A stretch of DNA of 64,000 nt from Ranitomeya variabilis (GCF_051348905.1 NC_135232.1:789994775-790058774), one strand, 5' to 3'. Shown: positions 24,021 to 38,086, counted from the stretch's first letter. The notes: generated from the letters alone by a model not told the origin. Made by a program: numbers and translations.

Positions 24021-25350
24021 TATTTTAAAGTTTGTGTGACATTCACACTTTGTCTCAGTTGTTGGAAATATGAAAAAGGAAAAAAAATGTATCAGATCTG
24101 CGCTTCATATTAACATTTAGAGAAAATTAGAAGCCGTATTTAGGTTTGAACTTGTCAAAGAACGTAGAAGGAGCAGATACTTTATAAAGGCTCATTGACA
24201 CAAACAATAGCATATAGGGCACAATAAATTATTGCATATTGTTTGTCTAGTGATTGGTGTTCTGTTTCCTGTTTTCAGTAGTCCCAAGTTCTTTTTTTAA
24301 TTTGAACCTTTTTAAAAGTCATTTTTGTATGTGTTTACAAGATATGCAAAACGTGGACATTCTTTGGCTAAAAAGTGTCGAAATAAGTTTAAAGATGAGA
24401 ACAGAGTAATATCAGCTGCCTTGTCCTCATAAACACTTTCTGCTTCGCTAACGAGATCACTGAAATCATGTAAGCAAGTAATTTTTGGAGAGCCGAAATT
24501 CAGTGGAAATGAGTTTTTTGTTATTAAGTTAATTTTTATGGTAAGAAATTAGTTTATAATTTTGGACAAATCATCTGATCTCTTTTCATAATAATCTAGC
24601 GTTAACACAAATTACCACTATAAAATCTGAAGCAGTAAACTTTGTGAAAGCCAAATTTTGTATCAGTCTGAAATCTTTTGGCCATTAATGTACAGTCCTA
24701 GATATTTTTAGAAAAACTGTAAAAGGAAAAAATGAGGAAAGGAAAAACTTCTAAAGAAAAGCATAGCTGACTTCTAAAATCAGGATATCTAGCAGGAGCA
24801 CTCCAGAAAATTTCCCTGCATTCATTTGGACTAAAACAAATGTTTTCTGATAGTCTTATCATATGGCTAAAATTATTTCCTTTGTTTTGACTAATATCCT
24901 TCCCAAACCAGTGTCCCATTAGCGTACAACGAAACTGATGTTCCAAGCCATTTTTCTAGGCTTAAGTTCCTAAGGGTCAGTGGCTACTGCATTGAAGCTG
25001 TAGAAAGTAAAAAAAATCAAAGCTTGAGAGTCAGAAACCAGCAAAATCAACCCCTTTTGTGGTCTTGCATACATTACTGTGCCACATTTTACCAACAGGG
25101 AACTCTGTTAGTAATTTATAATGAACTCCTGGCATGTAAGACTAAAAAAGTGCATGTAATGAGTTTTAGTATGAAATAGATCTTTCCCTTTTACATTATA
25201 TGCATTTTCTTTCTGATCAGTTTTACCTTTACAAATAAGAAAACAAAAGCAAAGTTCCATAGAGAAAAGAAATCTTTCTGTTATCCAGTCATCAGGAAAA
25301 TGTTGAGTATCTAGATTTGACAAAACACCTACTTCAAGTAAGAGACTTGT

Positions 25351-25436
25351 GGCTCTGTGGTGCAATGGATAGCGCATTGGACTTCTAGGGAACTGATGTG
25401 ATTCAAAGGTTGTGGGTTCGAGTCCCACCAGAGTCG
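25351..25436 (+). tRNA. tRNA-Arg-TCT: tRNA-Arg(UCU), copy 18
   Basis: Anticodon at 25384-25386, intron at 25388-25400. The C11T wobble and G73 match copy 16; otherwise clean. Confidence 0.92.
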
Positions 25437-26767
25437 TATTTTAAAGTTTGTGTGACATTCATACTTTGTCTTAGTTGTTGGAAATATGAAAAAGGAAAAA
25501 AAATGTATCAGATCTGCGCTTCATATTAACATTTAGAGAAAATTAGAAGCCGTATTTAGGTTTGAACTTGTCAAAGAACGTAGAAGGAGCAGATACTTTA
25601 TAAAGGCTCATTGACACAAACAATAGCATATAGGGCACAATAAATTATTGCATATTGTTTGTCTAGTGATTGGTGTTCTGTTTCCTGTTTTCAGTAGTCC
25701 CAAGTTGTTTTTTTAATTTGAACCTTTTTAAAAGTCATTTTTGTATGTGTTTACAAGATATGCAAAACGTGGACATTCTTTGGCTAAAAAGTGTCGAAAT
25801 AAGTTTAAAGATGAGAACAGAGTGATATCAGCTGCCTTGTCCTCATAAACACTTTCTGCTTCGCTAACGAGATCACTGAAATCATGTAAGCAGGTAATTT
25901 TTGGAGAGCCGAAATTCAGTGGAAATGAGTTTTTTGTTATTAAGTTAATTTTTATGGTAAGAAATTAGTTTATAATTTTGGACAAATCATCTGATCTCTT
26001 TTCATAATAATCTAGCGTTAACACAAATTACCACTATAAAATCTGAAGCAGTAAACTTTGTGAAAGCCAAATTTTGTATCAGTCTGAAATCTTTTGGCCA
26101 TTAATGTACAGTCCTAGATATTTTTAGAAAAACTGTAAAAGGAAAAAATGAGGAAAGGAAAAACTTCTAAAGAAAAGCATTGCTGACTTCTAAAATCAGG
26201 ATATCTAGCAGGAGCACTCCAGAAAATTTCCCTGCATTTATTTGGACTAAAACAAATGTTCTCTGATAGTCTTATCATATGGCTAAAATTATTTCCTTTG
26301 TTTTGACTAATATCCTTCCCAAACCAGTGTCCCATTAGCGTACAATGAAACTGATGTTCCAAGCCATTTTTCTAGGCTTAAGTTCCTAAGGGTCAGTGGC
26401 TACTGCATTGAAGCTGTAGAAAGTAAAAAAGATCAAAGCTTGAGAGTCAGAAACCAGCAAAATCAACCCCTTTTTGTGGTCTTGCATACATTACTGTGCC
26501 ACATTTTACCAACAGGGAACTCTGTTAGTAATTTATAATGAACTCCTGGCATGTAAGACTAAAAAAGTGCATGTAATGAGTTTTAGTATGAAATAGATCT
26601 TTCCCTTTTACATTATATGCATTCTCTTTCTGATCAGTTTTACCTTTAGAAATAAGAAAACAAAAGCAAAGTTCCATAGAGAAAAGAAATCTTTCTGTTA
26701 TCCAGTCATCAGGAAAATGTTGAGTATCTAGATTTGACAAAACACCTACTTCAAGTAAGAGACTTGT

Positions 26768-26853
26768 GGCTCTGTGGCGCAATGGATAGCGCATTGGACT
26801 TCTAGGGAACTGATGTGATTCAAAGGTTGTGGGTTCGAGTCCCACCAGAGTCG
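26768..26853 (+). tRNA. tRNA-Arg-TCT: tRNA-Arg(UCU), copy 19
   Basis: Anticodon at 26801-26803, intron at 26805-26817. All stems and both boxes are intact with G73. It is the first of the mostly clean right-hand block. Confidence 0.96.
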
Positions 26854-28183
26854 TATTTTAAAGTTTGTGTGACATTCATACTTTGTCTTAGTTGTTGGAA
26901 ATATGAAAAAGGAAAAAAAATGTATCAGATCTGCGCTTCATATTAACATTTAGAGAAAATTAGAAGCCGTATTTAGGTTTGAACTTGTCAAAGAACGTAG
27001 AAGGAGCAGATACTTTATAAAGGCTCATTGACACAAACAATAGCATATAGGGCACAATAAATTATTGCATATTGTTTGTCTAGTGATTGGTGTTCTGTTT
27101 CCTGTTTTCAGTAGTCCCAAGTTGTTTTTTTAATTTGAACCTTTTTAAAAGTCATTTTTCTATGTGTTTACAAGATATGCAAAACGTGGACATTCTTTGG
27201 CTAAAAAGTGTCGAAATAAGTTTAAAGATGAGAACAGAGTGATATCAGCTGCCTTGTCCTCATAAACACTTTCTGCTTCGCTAACGAGATCACTGAAATC
27301 ATGTAAGCAGGTAATTTTTGGAGAGCCGAAATTCAGTGGAAATGAGTTTTTTGTTATTAAGTTAATTTTTATGGTAAGAAATTAGTTTATAATTTTGGAC
27401 AAATCATCTGATCTCTTTTCATAATAATCTAGCGTTAACGCAAATTACCACTATAAAATCTGAAGCAGTAAACTTTGTGAAAGCCAAATTTTGTATCAGT
27501 CTGAAATCTTTTGGCCATTAATGTACAGTCCTAGATATTTTTAGAAAAACTGTAAAAGGAAAAAATGAGGAAAGGAAAAACTTCTAAAGAAAAGCATAGC
27601 TGACTTCTAAAATCAGGATATCTAGCAGGAGCACTCCAGAAAATTTCCCTGCATTCATTTGGACTAAAACAAATGTTCTCTGATAGTCTTATCATATGGC
27701 TAAAATTATTTCCTTTGTTTTGACTAATATCCTTCCCAAACCAGTGTCCCATTAGCGTACAACGAAACTGATGTTCCAAGCCATTTTTCTAGGCTTAAGT
27801 TCCTAAGGGTCAGTGGCTACTGCATTGAAGCTGTAGAAAGTAAAAAAGATCAAAGCTTGAGAGTCAGAAACCAGCAAAATCAACCCCTTTTGTGGTCTTG
27901 CATACATTACTGTGCCACATTTTACCAACAGGGAACTCTGTTAGTAATTTATAATGAACTCCTGGCATGTAAGACTAAAAAAGTGCATGTAATGAGTTTT
28001 AGTATGAAATAGATCTTTCCCTTTTACATTATATGCATTTTCTTTCTGATCAGTTTTACCTTTACAAATAAGAAAACAAAAGCAAAGTTCCATAGAGAAA
28101 AGAAATCTTTCTGTTATCCAGTCATCAGGAAAATGTTGAGTATCTAGATTTGACAAAACACCTACTTCAAGTAAGAGACTTGT

Positions 28184-28269
28184 GGCTCTGTGGCGCAATG
28201 GATAGCGCATTGGACTTCTAGGGAACTGATGTGATTCAAAGGTTGTGGGTTCGAGTCCCACCAGAGTCG
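28184..28269 (+). tRNA. tRNA-Arg-TCT: tRNA-Arg(UCU), copy 20
   Basis: Anticodon at 28217-28219, intron at 28221-28233. It is identical to copy 19 over the tRNA, with G73. Confidence 0.96.
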
Positions 28270-29599
28270 TATTTTAAAGTTTGTGTGACATTCATACTTT
28301 GTCTTAGTTGTTGGAAATATGAAAAAGGAAAAAAAATGTATCAGATCTGCGCTTCATATTAACATTTAGAGAAAATTAGAAGCCGTATTTAGGTTTGAAC
28401 TTGTCAAAGAACGTAGAAGGAGCAGATACTTTATAAAGGCTCATTGACACAAACAATAGCATATAGGGCACAATAAATTATTGCATATTGTTTGTCTAGT
28501 GATTGGTGTTCTGTTTCCTGTTTTCAGTAGTCCCAAGTTGTTTTTTTAATTTGAACCTTTTTAAAAGTCATTTTTGTATGTGTTTACAAGATATGCAAAA
28601 CGTGGACATTCTTTGGCTAAAAAGTGTCGAAATAAGTTTAAAGATGAGAACAGAGTGATATCAGCTGCCTTGTCCTCATAAACACTTTCTGCTTCGCTAA
28701 CGAGATCACTGAAATCATGTAAGCAGGTAATTTTTGGAGAGCCGAAATTCAGTGGAAATGAGTTTTTTGTTATTAAGTTAATTTTTATGGTAAGAAATTA
28801 GTTTATAATTTTGGACAAATCATCTGATCTCTTTTCATAATAATCTAGCGTTAACACAAATTACCACTATAAAATCTGAAGCAGTAAACTTTGTGAAAGC
28901 CAAATTTTGTATCAGTCTGAAATCTTTTGGCCATTAATGTACAGTCCTAGATATTTTTAGAAAAACTGTAAAACGAAAAAATGAGGAAAGGAAAAACTTC
29001 TAAAGAAAAGCATAGCTGACTTCTAAAATCAGGATATCTAGCAGGAGCACTCCAGAAAATTTCCCTGCATTCATTTGGACTAAAACAAATGTTCTCTGAT
29101 AGTCTTATCATATGGCTAAAATTATTTCCTTTGTTTTGACTAATATCCTTCCCAAACCAGTGTCCCATTAGCGTACAACGAAACTGATGTACCAAGCCAT
29201 TTTTCTAGGCTTAAGTTCCTAAGGGTCAGTGGCTACTGCATTGAAGCTGTAGAAAGTAAAAAAGATCAAAGCTTGAGAGTCAGAAACCAGCAAAATCAAC
29301 CCCTTTTGTGGTCTTGCATACATTACTGTGCCACATTTTACCAACAGGGAACTCTGTTAGTAATTTATAATGAACTCCTGGCATGTAAGACTAAAAAAGT
29401 GCATGTAATGAGTTTTAGTATGAAATAGATCTTTCCCTTTTACATTATATGCATTTTCTTTCTGATCAGTTTTACCTTTACAAATAAGAAAACAAAAGCA
29501 AAGTTCCATAGAGAAAAGAAATCTTTCTGTTATCCAGTCATCAGGAAAATGTTGTGTATCTAGATTTGACAAAACACCTACTTCAAGCAAGAGACTTGT

Positions 29600-29685
29600 G
29601 GCTCTGTGGCGCAATGGATAGCGCATTGGACTTCTAGGGAACTGATGTGATTCAAAGGTTGTGGGTTCGAGTCCCACCAGAGTCA
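29600..29685 (+). tRNA. tRNA-Arg-TCT: tRNA-Arg(UCU), copy 21
   Basis: Anticodon at 29633-29635, intron at 29637-29649. It is intact, with A73. The leader has CAAGCAAG (others CAAGTAAG) and TTGTGTATC upstream, marking a sub-lineage shared with the copies at 32429, 38087, 40915 and 46399. The spacer after it has the AAACAAAAGG form. Confidence 0.96.
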
Positions 29686-31012
29686 TATTTTAAAGTTTGT
29701 GTGACATTCATACTTTGTCTCAGTTGTTGGAAATATGAAAAAGGAAAAAAAATGTATCAGATCTGCGCTTAATATTAACATTTAGAGAAAATTAGAAGCC
29801 GTATTTAGGTTTGAACTTGTCAAAGAACGTAGAAGGAGCAGAAACAAAAGGCTCATTGACACAAACAATAGCATATAGGGCACAATAAATTATTGCATAT
29901 TGTTTGTCTAGTGATTGGTGTTCTGTTTCCTGTTTTCAGTAGTCCCAAGTTGTTTTTTTAATTTGAACCTTTTTAAAAGTCATTTTTGTATGTGTTTACA
30001 AGATATGCAAAACGTGGACATTCTTTGGCTAAAAAGTGTCGAAATAAGTTTAAAGATGAGAAGAGAGTGATATCAGCTGCCTTGTCCTCATAAACACTTT
30101 CTGCTTCGCTAACGAGATCACTGAAATCATGTAAGCAGGTAATTTTTGGAGAGCCGAAATTCAGTGGAAATGAGTTTTTTGTTATTAAGTTAATTTTTAT
30201 GGTAAGAAATTAGTTTATAATTTTGGACAAATCATCTGATCTCTTTTCATAATAATCTAGCGTTAACACAAATTACCACTATAAAATCTGAAGCAGTAAA
30301 CTTTGTGAAAGCCAAATTTTGTATCAGTCTGAAATCTTTTGGCCATTAATGTACAGTCCTAGATATTTTTAGAAAAACTGTAAAAGGAAAAAATGAGGAA
30401 AGGAAAAACTTCTAAAGAAAAGCATTGCTGACTTCTAAAATCAGGATATCTAGCAGGAGTACTCCAGAAAATTTCCCTGCATTTATTTGGACTAAAACAA
30501 ATGTTCTCTGATAGTCTTATCATATGGCTAAAATTATTTCCTTTGTTTTGACTAATATCCTTCCCAAACCAGTGTCCCATTAGCGTACAATGAAACTGAT
30601 GTTCCAAGCCATTTTTCTAGGCTTAAGTTCCTAAGGGTCAGTGGCTACTGCATTGAAGCTGTAGAAAGTAAAAAAGATCAAAGCTTGAGAGTCAGAAACC
30701 AGCAAAATCAACCCCTTTTTGTGGTCTTGCATACATTACTGTGCCACATTTTACCAACAGGGAACTCTGTTAGTAATTTATAATGAACTCCTGGCATGTA
30801 AGACTAAAAAAGTGCATGTAATGAGTTTTAGTATGAAATAGATCTTTCCCTTTTACATTATATGCATTCTCTTTCTGATCAGTTTTACCTTTACAAATAA
30901 GAAAACAAAAGCAAAGTTCCATAGAGAAAAGAAATCTTTCTGTTATCCAGTCATCAGGAAAATGTTGAGTATCTAGATTTGACAAAACACCTACTTCAAG
31001 TAAGAGACTTGT

Positions 31013-31098
31013 GGCTCTGTGGCGCAATGGATAGCGCATTGGACTTCTAGGGAACTGATGTGATTCAAAGGTTGTGGGTTCGAGTCCCACCAGAGTCG
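31013..31098 (+). tRNA. tRNA-Arg-TCT: tRNA-Arg(UCU), copy 22
   Basis: Anticodon at 31046-31048, intron at 31050-31062. Intact, G73. The spacer after it has one private change, TTCGATAAC near 31525. Confidence 0.96.
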
Positions 31099-32428
31099 TA
31101 TTTTAAAGTTTGTGTGACATTCATACTTTGTCTTAGTTGTTGGAAATATGAAAAAGGAAAAAAAATGTATCAGATCTGCGCTTCATATTAACATTTAGAG
31201 AAAATTAGAAGCCGTATTTAGGTTTGAACTTGTCAAAGAACGTAGAAGGAGCAGATACTTTATAAAGGCTCATTGACACAAACAATAGCATATAGGGCAC
31301 AATAAATTATTGCATATTGTTTGTCTAGTGATTGGTGTTCTGTTTCCTGTTTTCAGTAGTCCCAAGTTGTTTTTTTAATTTGAACCTTTTTAAAAGTCAT
31401 TTTTGTATGTGTTTACAAGATATGCAAAACGTGGACATTCTTTGGCTAAAAAGTGTCGAAATAAGTTTAAAGATGAGAACAGAGTGATATCAGCTGCCTT
31501 GTCCTCATAAACACTTTCTGCTTCGATAACGAGATCACTGAAATCATGTAAGCAGGTAATTTTTGGAGAGCCGAAATTCAGTGGAAATGAGTTTTTTGTT
31601 ATTAAGTTAATTTTTATGGTAAGAAATTAGTTTATAATTTTGGACAAATCATCTGATCTCTTTTCATAATAATCTAGCGTTAACACAAATTACCACTATA
31701 AAATCTGAAGCAGTAAACTTTGTGAAAGCCAAATTTTGTATCAGTCTGAAATCTTTTGGCCATTAATGTACAGTCCTAGATATTTTTAGAAAAACTGTAA
31801 AAGGAAAAAATGAGGAAAGGAAAAACTTCTAAAGAAAAGCATAGCTGACTTCTAAAATCAGGATATCTAGCAGGAGCACTCCAGAAAATTTCCCTGCATT
31901 CATTTGGACTAAAACAAATGTTCTCTGATAGTCTTATCATATGGCTAAAATTATTTCCTTTGTTTTGACTAATATCCTTCCCAAACCAGTGTCCCATTAG
32001 CGTACAACGAAACTGATGTTCCAAGCCATTTTTCTAGGCTTAAGTTCCTAAGGGTCAGTGGCTACTGCATTGAAGCTGTAGAAAGTAAAAAAGATCAAAG
32101 CTTGAGAGTCAGAAACCAGCAAAATCAACCCCTTTTGTGGTCTTGCATACATTACTGTGCCACATTTTACCAACAGGGAACTCTGTTAGTAATTTATAAT
32201 GAACTCCTGGCATGTAAGACTAAAAAAGTGCATGTAATGAGTTTTAGTATGAAATAGATCTTTCCCTTTTACATTATATGCATTTTCTTTCTGATCAGTT
32301 TTACCTTTACAAATAAGAAAACAAAAGCAAAGTTCCATAGAGAAAAGAAATCTTTCTGTTATCCAGTCATCAGGAAAATGTTGTGTATCTAGATTTGACA
32401 AAACACCTACTTCAAGCAAGAGACTTGT

Positions 32429-32514
32429 GGCTCTGTGGCGCAATGGATAGCGCATTGGACTTCTAGGGAACTGATGTGATTCAAAGGTTGTGGGTTCGAG
32501 TCCCACCAGAGTCA
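32429..32514 (+). tRNA. tRNA-Arg-TCT: tRNA-Arg(UCU), copy 23
   Basis: Anticodon at 32462-32464, intron at 32466-32478. Intact, A73, CAAGCAAG leader. The downstream spacer carries TTTTGCCCATT, shared only with those after the copies at 38087 and 40915. Confidence 0.96.
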
Positions 32515-33840
32515 TATTTTAAAGTTTGTGTGACATTCATACTTTGTCTCAGTTGTTGGAAATATGAAAAAGGAAAAAAAATGTATCAGATCTGCGCTTA
32601 ATATTAACATTTAGAGAAAATTAGAAGCCGTATTTAGGTTTGAACTTGTCAAAGAACGTAGAAGGAGCAGAAACAAAAGGCTCATTGACACAAACAATAG
32701 CATATAGGGCACAATAAATTATTGCATATTGTTTGTCTAGTGATTGGTGTTCTGTTTCCTGTTTTCAGTAGTCCCAAGTTCTTTTTTTAATTTGAACCTT
32801 TTTAAAAGTCATTTTTGTATGTGTTTACAAGATATGCAAAACGTGGACATTCTTTGGCTAAAAAGTGTCGAAATAAGTTTAAAGATGAGAACAGAGTAAT
32901 ATCAGCTGCCTTGTCCTCATAAACACTTTCTGCTTCGCTAACGAGATCACTGAAATCATGTAAGCAAGTAATTTTTGGAGAGCCGAAATTCAGTGGAAAT
33001 GAGTTTTTTGTTATTAAGTTAATTTTTATGGTAAGAAATTAGTTTATAATTTTGGACAAATCATCTGATCTCTTTTCATAATAATCTAGCGTTAACACAA
33101 ATTACCACTATAAAATCTGAAGCAGTAAACTTTGTGAAAGCCAAATTTTGTATCAGTCTGAAATCTTTTGCCCATTAATGTACAGTCCTAGATATTTTTA
33201 GAAAAACTGTAAAAGGAAAAAATGAGGAAAGGAAAAACTTCTAAAGAAAAGCATAGCTGACTTCTAAAATCAGGATATCTAGCAGGAGCACTCCAGAAAA
33301 TTTCCCTGCATTCATTTGGACTAAAACAAATGTTCTCTGATAGTCTTATCATATGGCTAAAATTATTTCCTTTGTTTTGACTAATATCCTTCCCAAACCA
33401 GTGTCCCATTAGCGTACAATGAAACTGATGTTCCAAGCCATTTTTCTAGGCTTAAGTTCCTAAGGGTCAGTGGCTACTGCATTGAAGCTGTAGAAAGTAA
33501 AAAAGATCAAAGCTTGAGAGTCAGAAACCAGCAAAATCAACCCCTTTTGTGGTCTTGCATACATTACTGTGCCACATTTTACCAACAGGGAACTCTGTTA
33601 GTAATTTATAATGAACTCCTGGCATGTAAGACTAAAAAAGTGCATGTAATGAGTTTTAGTATGAAATAGATCTTTCCCTTTTACATTATATGCATTTTCT
33701 TTCTGATCAGTTTTACCTTTACAAATAAGAAAACAAAAGCAAAGTTCCATAGAGAAAAGAAATCTTTCTGTTATCCAGTCATCAGGAAAATGTTGAGTAT
33801 CTAGATTTGACAAAACACCTACTTCAAGTAAGAAACTTGT

Positions 33841-33926
33841 GGCTCTGTGGCACAATGGATAGCGCATTGGACTTCTAGGGAACTGATGTGATTCAAAGGT
33901 TGTGGGTTTGAGTCCCACCAGAGTCG
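33841..33926 (+). tRNA. tRNA-Arg-TCT: tRNA-Arg(UCU)-like copy 24, G12A and C56T, probable pseudogene
   Basis: Anticodon at 33874-33876, intron at 33878-33890. G12 to A breaks a D-stem pair (A12-C23). C56 to T removes an invariant B-box base and the G19-C56 contact that joins the D and T loops. Base 73 is G. Transcription and folding are both likely impaired. Confidence 0.78.
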
Positions 33927-35255
33927 TATTTTAAAGTTTGTGTGACATTCATACTTTGTCTTAGTTGTTGGAAATATGAAAAAGAAAAAAAATGTATCAG
34001 ATCTGCGCTTCATATTAACATTTAGAGAAAATTAGAAGCCGTATTTAGGTTTGAACTTGTCAAAGAACGTAGAAGGAGCAGATACTTTATAAAGGCTCAT
34101 TGACACAAACAATAGCATATAGGGCACAATAAATTATTGCATATTGTTTGTCTAGTGATTGGTGTTCTGTTTCCTGTTTTCAGTAGTCCCAAGTTGTTTT
34201 CTTAATTTGAACCTTTTTAAAAGTCATTTTTGTATGTGTTTACAAGATATGCAAAACGTGGACATTCTTTGGCTAAAAAGTGTCGAAATAAGTTTAAAGA
34301 TGAGAACAGAGTGATATCAGCTGCCTTGTCCTCATAAACACTTTCTGCTTCGCTAACGAGATCACTGAAATCATGTAAGCAGGTAATTTTTGGAGAGCCG
34401 AAATTCAGTGGAAATGAGTTTTTTGTTATTAAGTTAATTTTTATGGTAAGAAATTAGTTTATAATTTTGGACAAATCATCTGAACTCTTTTCATAATAAT
34501 CTAGCGTTAACACAAATTACCACTATAAAATCTGAAGCAGTAAACTTTGTGAAAGCCAAATTTTGTATCAGTCTGAAATCTTTTGGCCATTAATGTACAG
34601 TCCTAGATATTTTTAGAAAAACTGTAAAAGGAAAAAATGAGGAAAGGAAAAACTTCTAAAGAAAAGCATAGCTGACTTCTAAAATCAGGATATCTAGCAG
34701 GAGCACTCCAGAAAATTTCCCTGCATTCATTTGGACTAAAACAAATGTTCTCTGATAGTCTTATCATATGGCTAAAATTATTTCCTTTGTTTTGACTAAT
34801 ATCCTTCCCAAACCAGTGTCCCATTAGCGTACAACGAAACTGATGTTCCAAGCCATTTTTCTAGGCTTAAGTTCCTAAGGGTCAGTGGCTACTGCATTGA
34901 AGCTGTAGAAAGTAAAAAAGATCAAAGCTTGAGAGTCAGAAACCAGCAAAATCAACCCCTTTTGTGGTCTTGCATACATTACTGTGCCACATTTTACCAA
35001 CAGGGAACTCTGTTAGTAATTTATAATGAACTCCTGGCATGTAAGACTAAAAAAGTGCATGTAATGAGTTTTAGTATGAAATAGATCTTTCCCTTTTACA
35101 TTATATGCATTTTCTTTCTGATCAGTTTTACCTTTACAAATAAGAAAACAAAAGCAAAGTTCCATAGAGAAAAGAAATCTTTCTGTTATCCAGTCATCAG
35201 GAAAATGTTGAGTATCTAGATTTGACAAAACACCTACTTCAAGTAAGAAACTTGT

Positions 35256-35341
35256 GGCTCTGTGGCACAATGGATAGCGCATTGGACTTCTAGGGAACTG
35301 ATGTGATTCAAAGGTTGTGGGTTTGAGTCCCACCAGAGTCG
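35256..35341 (+). tRNA. tRNA-Arg-TCT: tRNA-Arg(UCU)-like copy 25, G12A and C56T, probable pseudogene
   Basis: Anticodon at 35289-35291, intron at 35293-35305. It has the same two damaging changes and G73 as its left neighbour. Confidence 0.78.
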
Positions 35342-36670
35342 TATTTTAAAGTTTGTGTGACATTCATACTTTGTCTTAGTTGTTGGAAATATGAAAAAGA
35401 AAAAAAATGTATCAGATCTGCGCTTCATATTAACATTTAGAGAAAATTAGAAGCCGTATTTAGGTTTGAACTTGTCAAAGAACGTAGAAGGAGCAGATAC
35501 TTTATAAAGGCTCATTGACACAAACAATAGCATATAGGGCACAATAAATTATTGCATATTGTTTGTCTAGTGATTGGTGTTCTGTTTCCTGTTTTCAGTA
35601 GTCCCAAGTTGTTTTCTTAATTTGAACCTTTTTAAAAGTCATTTTTGTATGTGTTTACAAGATATGCAAAACGTGGACATTCTTTGGCTAAAAAGTGTCG
35701 AAATAAGTTTAAAGATGAGAACAGAGTGATATCAGCTGCCTTGTCCTCATAAACACTTTCTGCTTCGCTAACGAGATCACTGAAATCATGTAAGCAGGTA
35801 ATTTTTGGAGAGCCGAAATTCAGTGGAAATGAGTTTTTTGTTATTAAGTTAATTTTTATGGTAAGAAATTAGTTTATAATTTTGGACAAATCATCTGAAC
35901 TCTTTTCATAATAATCTAGCGTTAACACAAATTACCACTATAAAATCTGAAGCAGTAAACTTTGTGAAAGCCAAATTTTGTATCAGTCTGAAATCTTTTG
36001 GCCATTAATGTACAGTCCTAGATATTTTTAGAAAAACTGTAAAAGGAAAAAATGAGGAAAGGAAAAACTTCTAAAGAAAAGCATAGCTGACTTCTAAAAT
36101 CAGGATATCTAGCAGGAGCACTCCAGAAAATTTCCCTGCATTCATTTGGACTAAAACAAATGTTCTCTGATAGTCTTATCATATGGCTAAAATTATTTCC
36201 TTTGTTTTGACTAATATCCTTCCCAAACCAGTGTCCCATTAGCGTACAACGAAACTGATGTTCCAAGCCATTTTTCTAGGCTTAAGTTCCTAAGGGTCAG
36301 TGGCTACTGCATTGAAGCTGTAGAAAGTAAAAAAGATCAAAGCTTGAGAGTCAGAAACCAGCAAAATCAACCCCTTTTGTGGTCTTGCATACATTACTGT
36401 GCCACATTTTACCAACAGGGAACTCTGTTAGTAATTTATAATGAACTCCTGGCATGTAAGACTAAAAAAGTGCATGTAATGAGTTTTAGTATGAAATAGA
36501 TCTTTCCCTTTTACATTATATGCATTTTCTTTCTGATCAGTTTTACCTTTACAAATAAGAAAACAAAAGCAAAGTTCCATAGAGAAAAGAAATCTTTCTG
36601 TTATCCAGTCATCAGGAAAATGTTGAGTATCTAGATTTGACAAAACACCTACTTCAAGTAAGAGACTTGT

Positions 36671-36756
36671 GGCTCTGTGGCGCAATGGATAGCGCATTGG
36701 ACTTCTAGGGAACTGATGTGATTCAAAGGTTGTGGGTTCGAGTCCCACCAGAGTCG
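36671..36756 (+). tRNA. tRNA-Arg-TCT: tRNA-Arg(UCU), copy 26
   Basis: Anticodon at 36704-36706, intron at 36708-36720. Intact, G73. It is the first member of a two-unit block repeated at 39499. Confidence 0.96.
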
Positions 36757-38086
36757 TATTTTAAAGTTTGTGTGACATTCATACTTTGTCTTAGTTGTTG
36801 GAAATATGAAAAAGGAAAAAAAATGTATCAGATCTGCGCTTCATATTAACATTTAGAGAAAATTAGAAGCCGTATTTAGGTTTGAACTTGTCAAAGAACG
36901 TAGAAGGAGCAGATACTTTATAAAGGCTCATTGACACAAACAATAGCATATAGGGCACAATAAATTATTGCATATTGTTTGTCTAGTGATTGGTGTTCTG
37001 TTTCCTGTTTTCAGTAGTCCCAAGTTGTTTTTTTAATTTGAACCTTTTTAAAAGTCATTTTTGTATGTGTTTACAAGATATGCAAAACGTGGACATTCTT
37101 TGGCTAAAAAGTGTCGAAATAAGTTTAAAGATGAGAACAGAGTGATATCAGCTGCCTTGTCCTCATAAACACTTTCTGCTTCGCTAACGAGATCACTGAA
37201 ATCATGTAAGCAGGTAATTTTTGGAGAGCCGAAATTCAGTGGAAATGAGTTTTTTGTTATTAAGTTAATTTTTATGGTAAGAAATTAGTTTATAATTTTG
37301 GACAAATCATCTGATCTCTTTTCATAATAATCTAGCGTTAACACAAATTACCACTATAAAATCTGAAGCAGTAAACTTTGTGAAAGCCAAATTTTGTATC
37401 AGTCTGAAATCTTTTGGCCATTAATGTACAGTCCTAGATATTTTTAGAAAAACTGTAAAAGGAAAAAATGAGGAAAGGAAAAACTTCTAAAGAAAAGCAT
37501 AGCTGACTTCTAAAATCAGGATATCTAGCAGGAGCACTCCAGAAAATTTCCCTGCATTCATTTGGACTAAAACAAATGTTCTCTGATAGTCTTATCATAT
37601 GGCTAAAATTATTTCCTTTGTTTTGACTAATATCCTTCCCAAACCAGTGTCCCATTAGCGTACAACGAAACTGATGTTCCAAGCCATTTTTCTAGGCTTA
37701 AGTTCCTAAGGGTCAGTGGCTACTGCATTGAAGCTGTAGAAAGTAAAAAAGATCAAAGCTTGAGAGTCAGAAACCAGCAAAATCAACCCCTTTTGTGGTC
37801 TTGCATACATTACTGTGCCACATTTTACCAACAGGGAACTCTGTTAGTAATTTATAATGAACTCCTGGCATGTAAGACTAAAAAAGTGCATGTAATGAGT
37901 TTTAGTATGAAATAGATCTTTCCCTTTTACATTATATGCATTTTCTTTCTGATCAGTTTTACCTTTACAAATAAGAAAACAAAAGCAAAGTTCCATAGAG
38001 AAAAGAAATCTTTCTGTTATCCAGTCATCAGGAAAATGTTGTGTATCTAGATTTGACAAAACACCTACTTCAAGCAAGAGACTTGT

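Larger units (their letters stand above)
21103..26767 (+). repeat. Two-unit higher-order repeat, loci 15-18
   Basis: Loci 15 and 17 share C61A, and loci 16 and 18 share C11T, G73 and the upstream markers GTTTTCTGAT and AAAAAAAATC. The period is 2832 bp (two 1416-bp units). Confidence 0.85.
33841..36670 (+). repeat. Adjacent duplicate units, loci 24 and 25
   Basis: Two neighbouring 1415-bp units carry the same tRNA changes (G12A, C56T), the same one-base-shorter A-run (AAAAAGAAAA) and GTTTTCTTAATT. I see no difference between them, so this is a very recent single-unit duplication or a complete conversion. Confidence 0.85.

Noticed and set aside
33819-34013. 64-codon minus-strand frame over tRNA copy 24 and similar ones at 35234, 42305, 52032 and 54859
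   Set aside because: It is open only in units with both the AAGAAACTTGT leader and a one-base-shorter A-run. It is antisense to the tRNA and rich in phenylalanine from the A-run.
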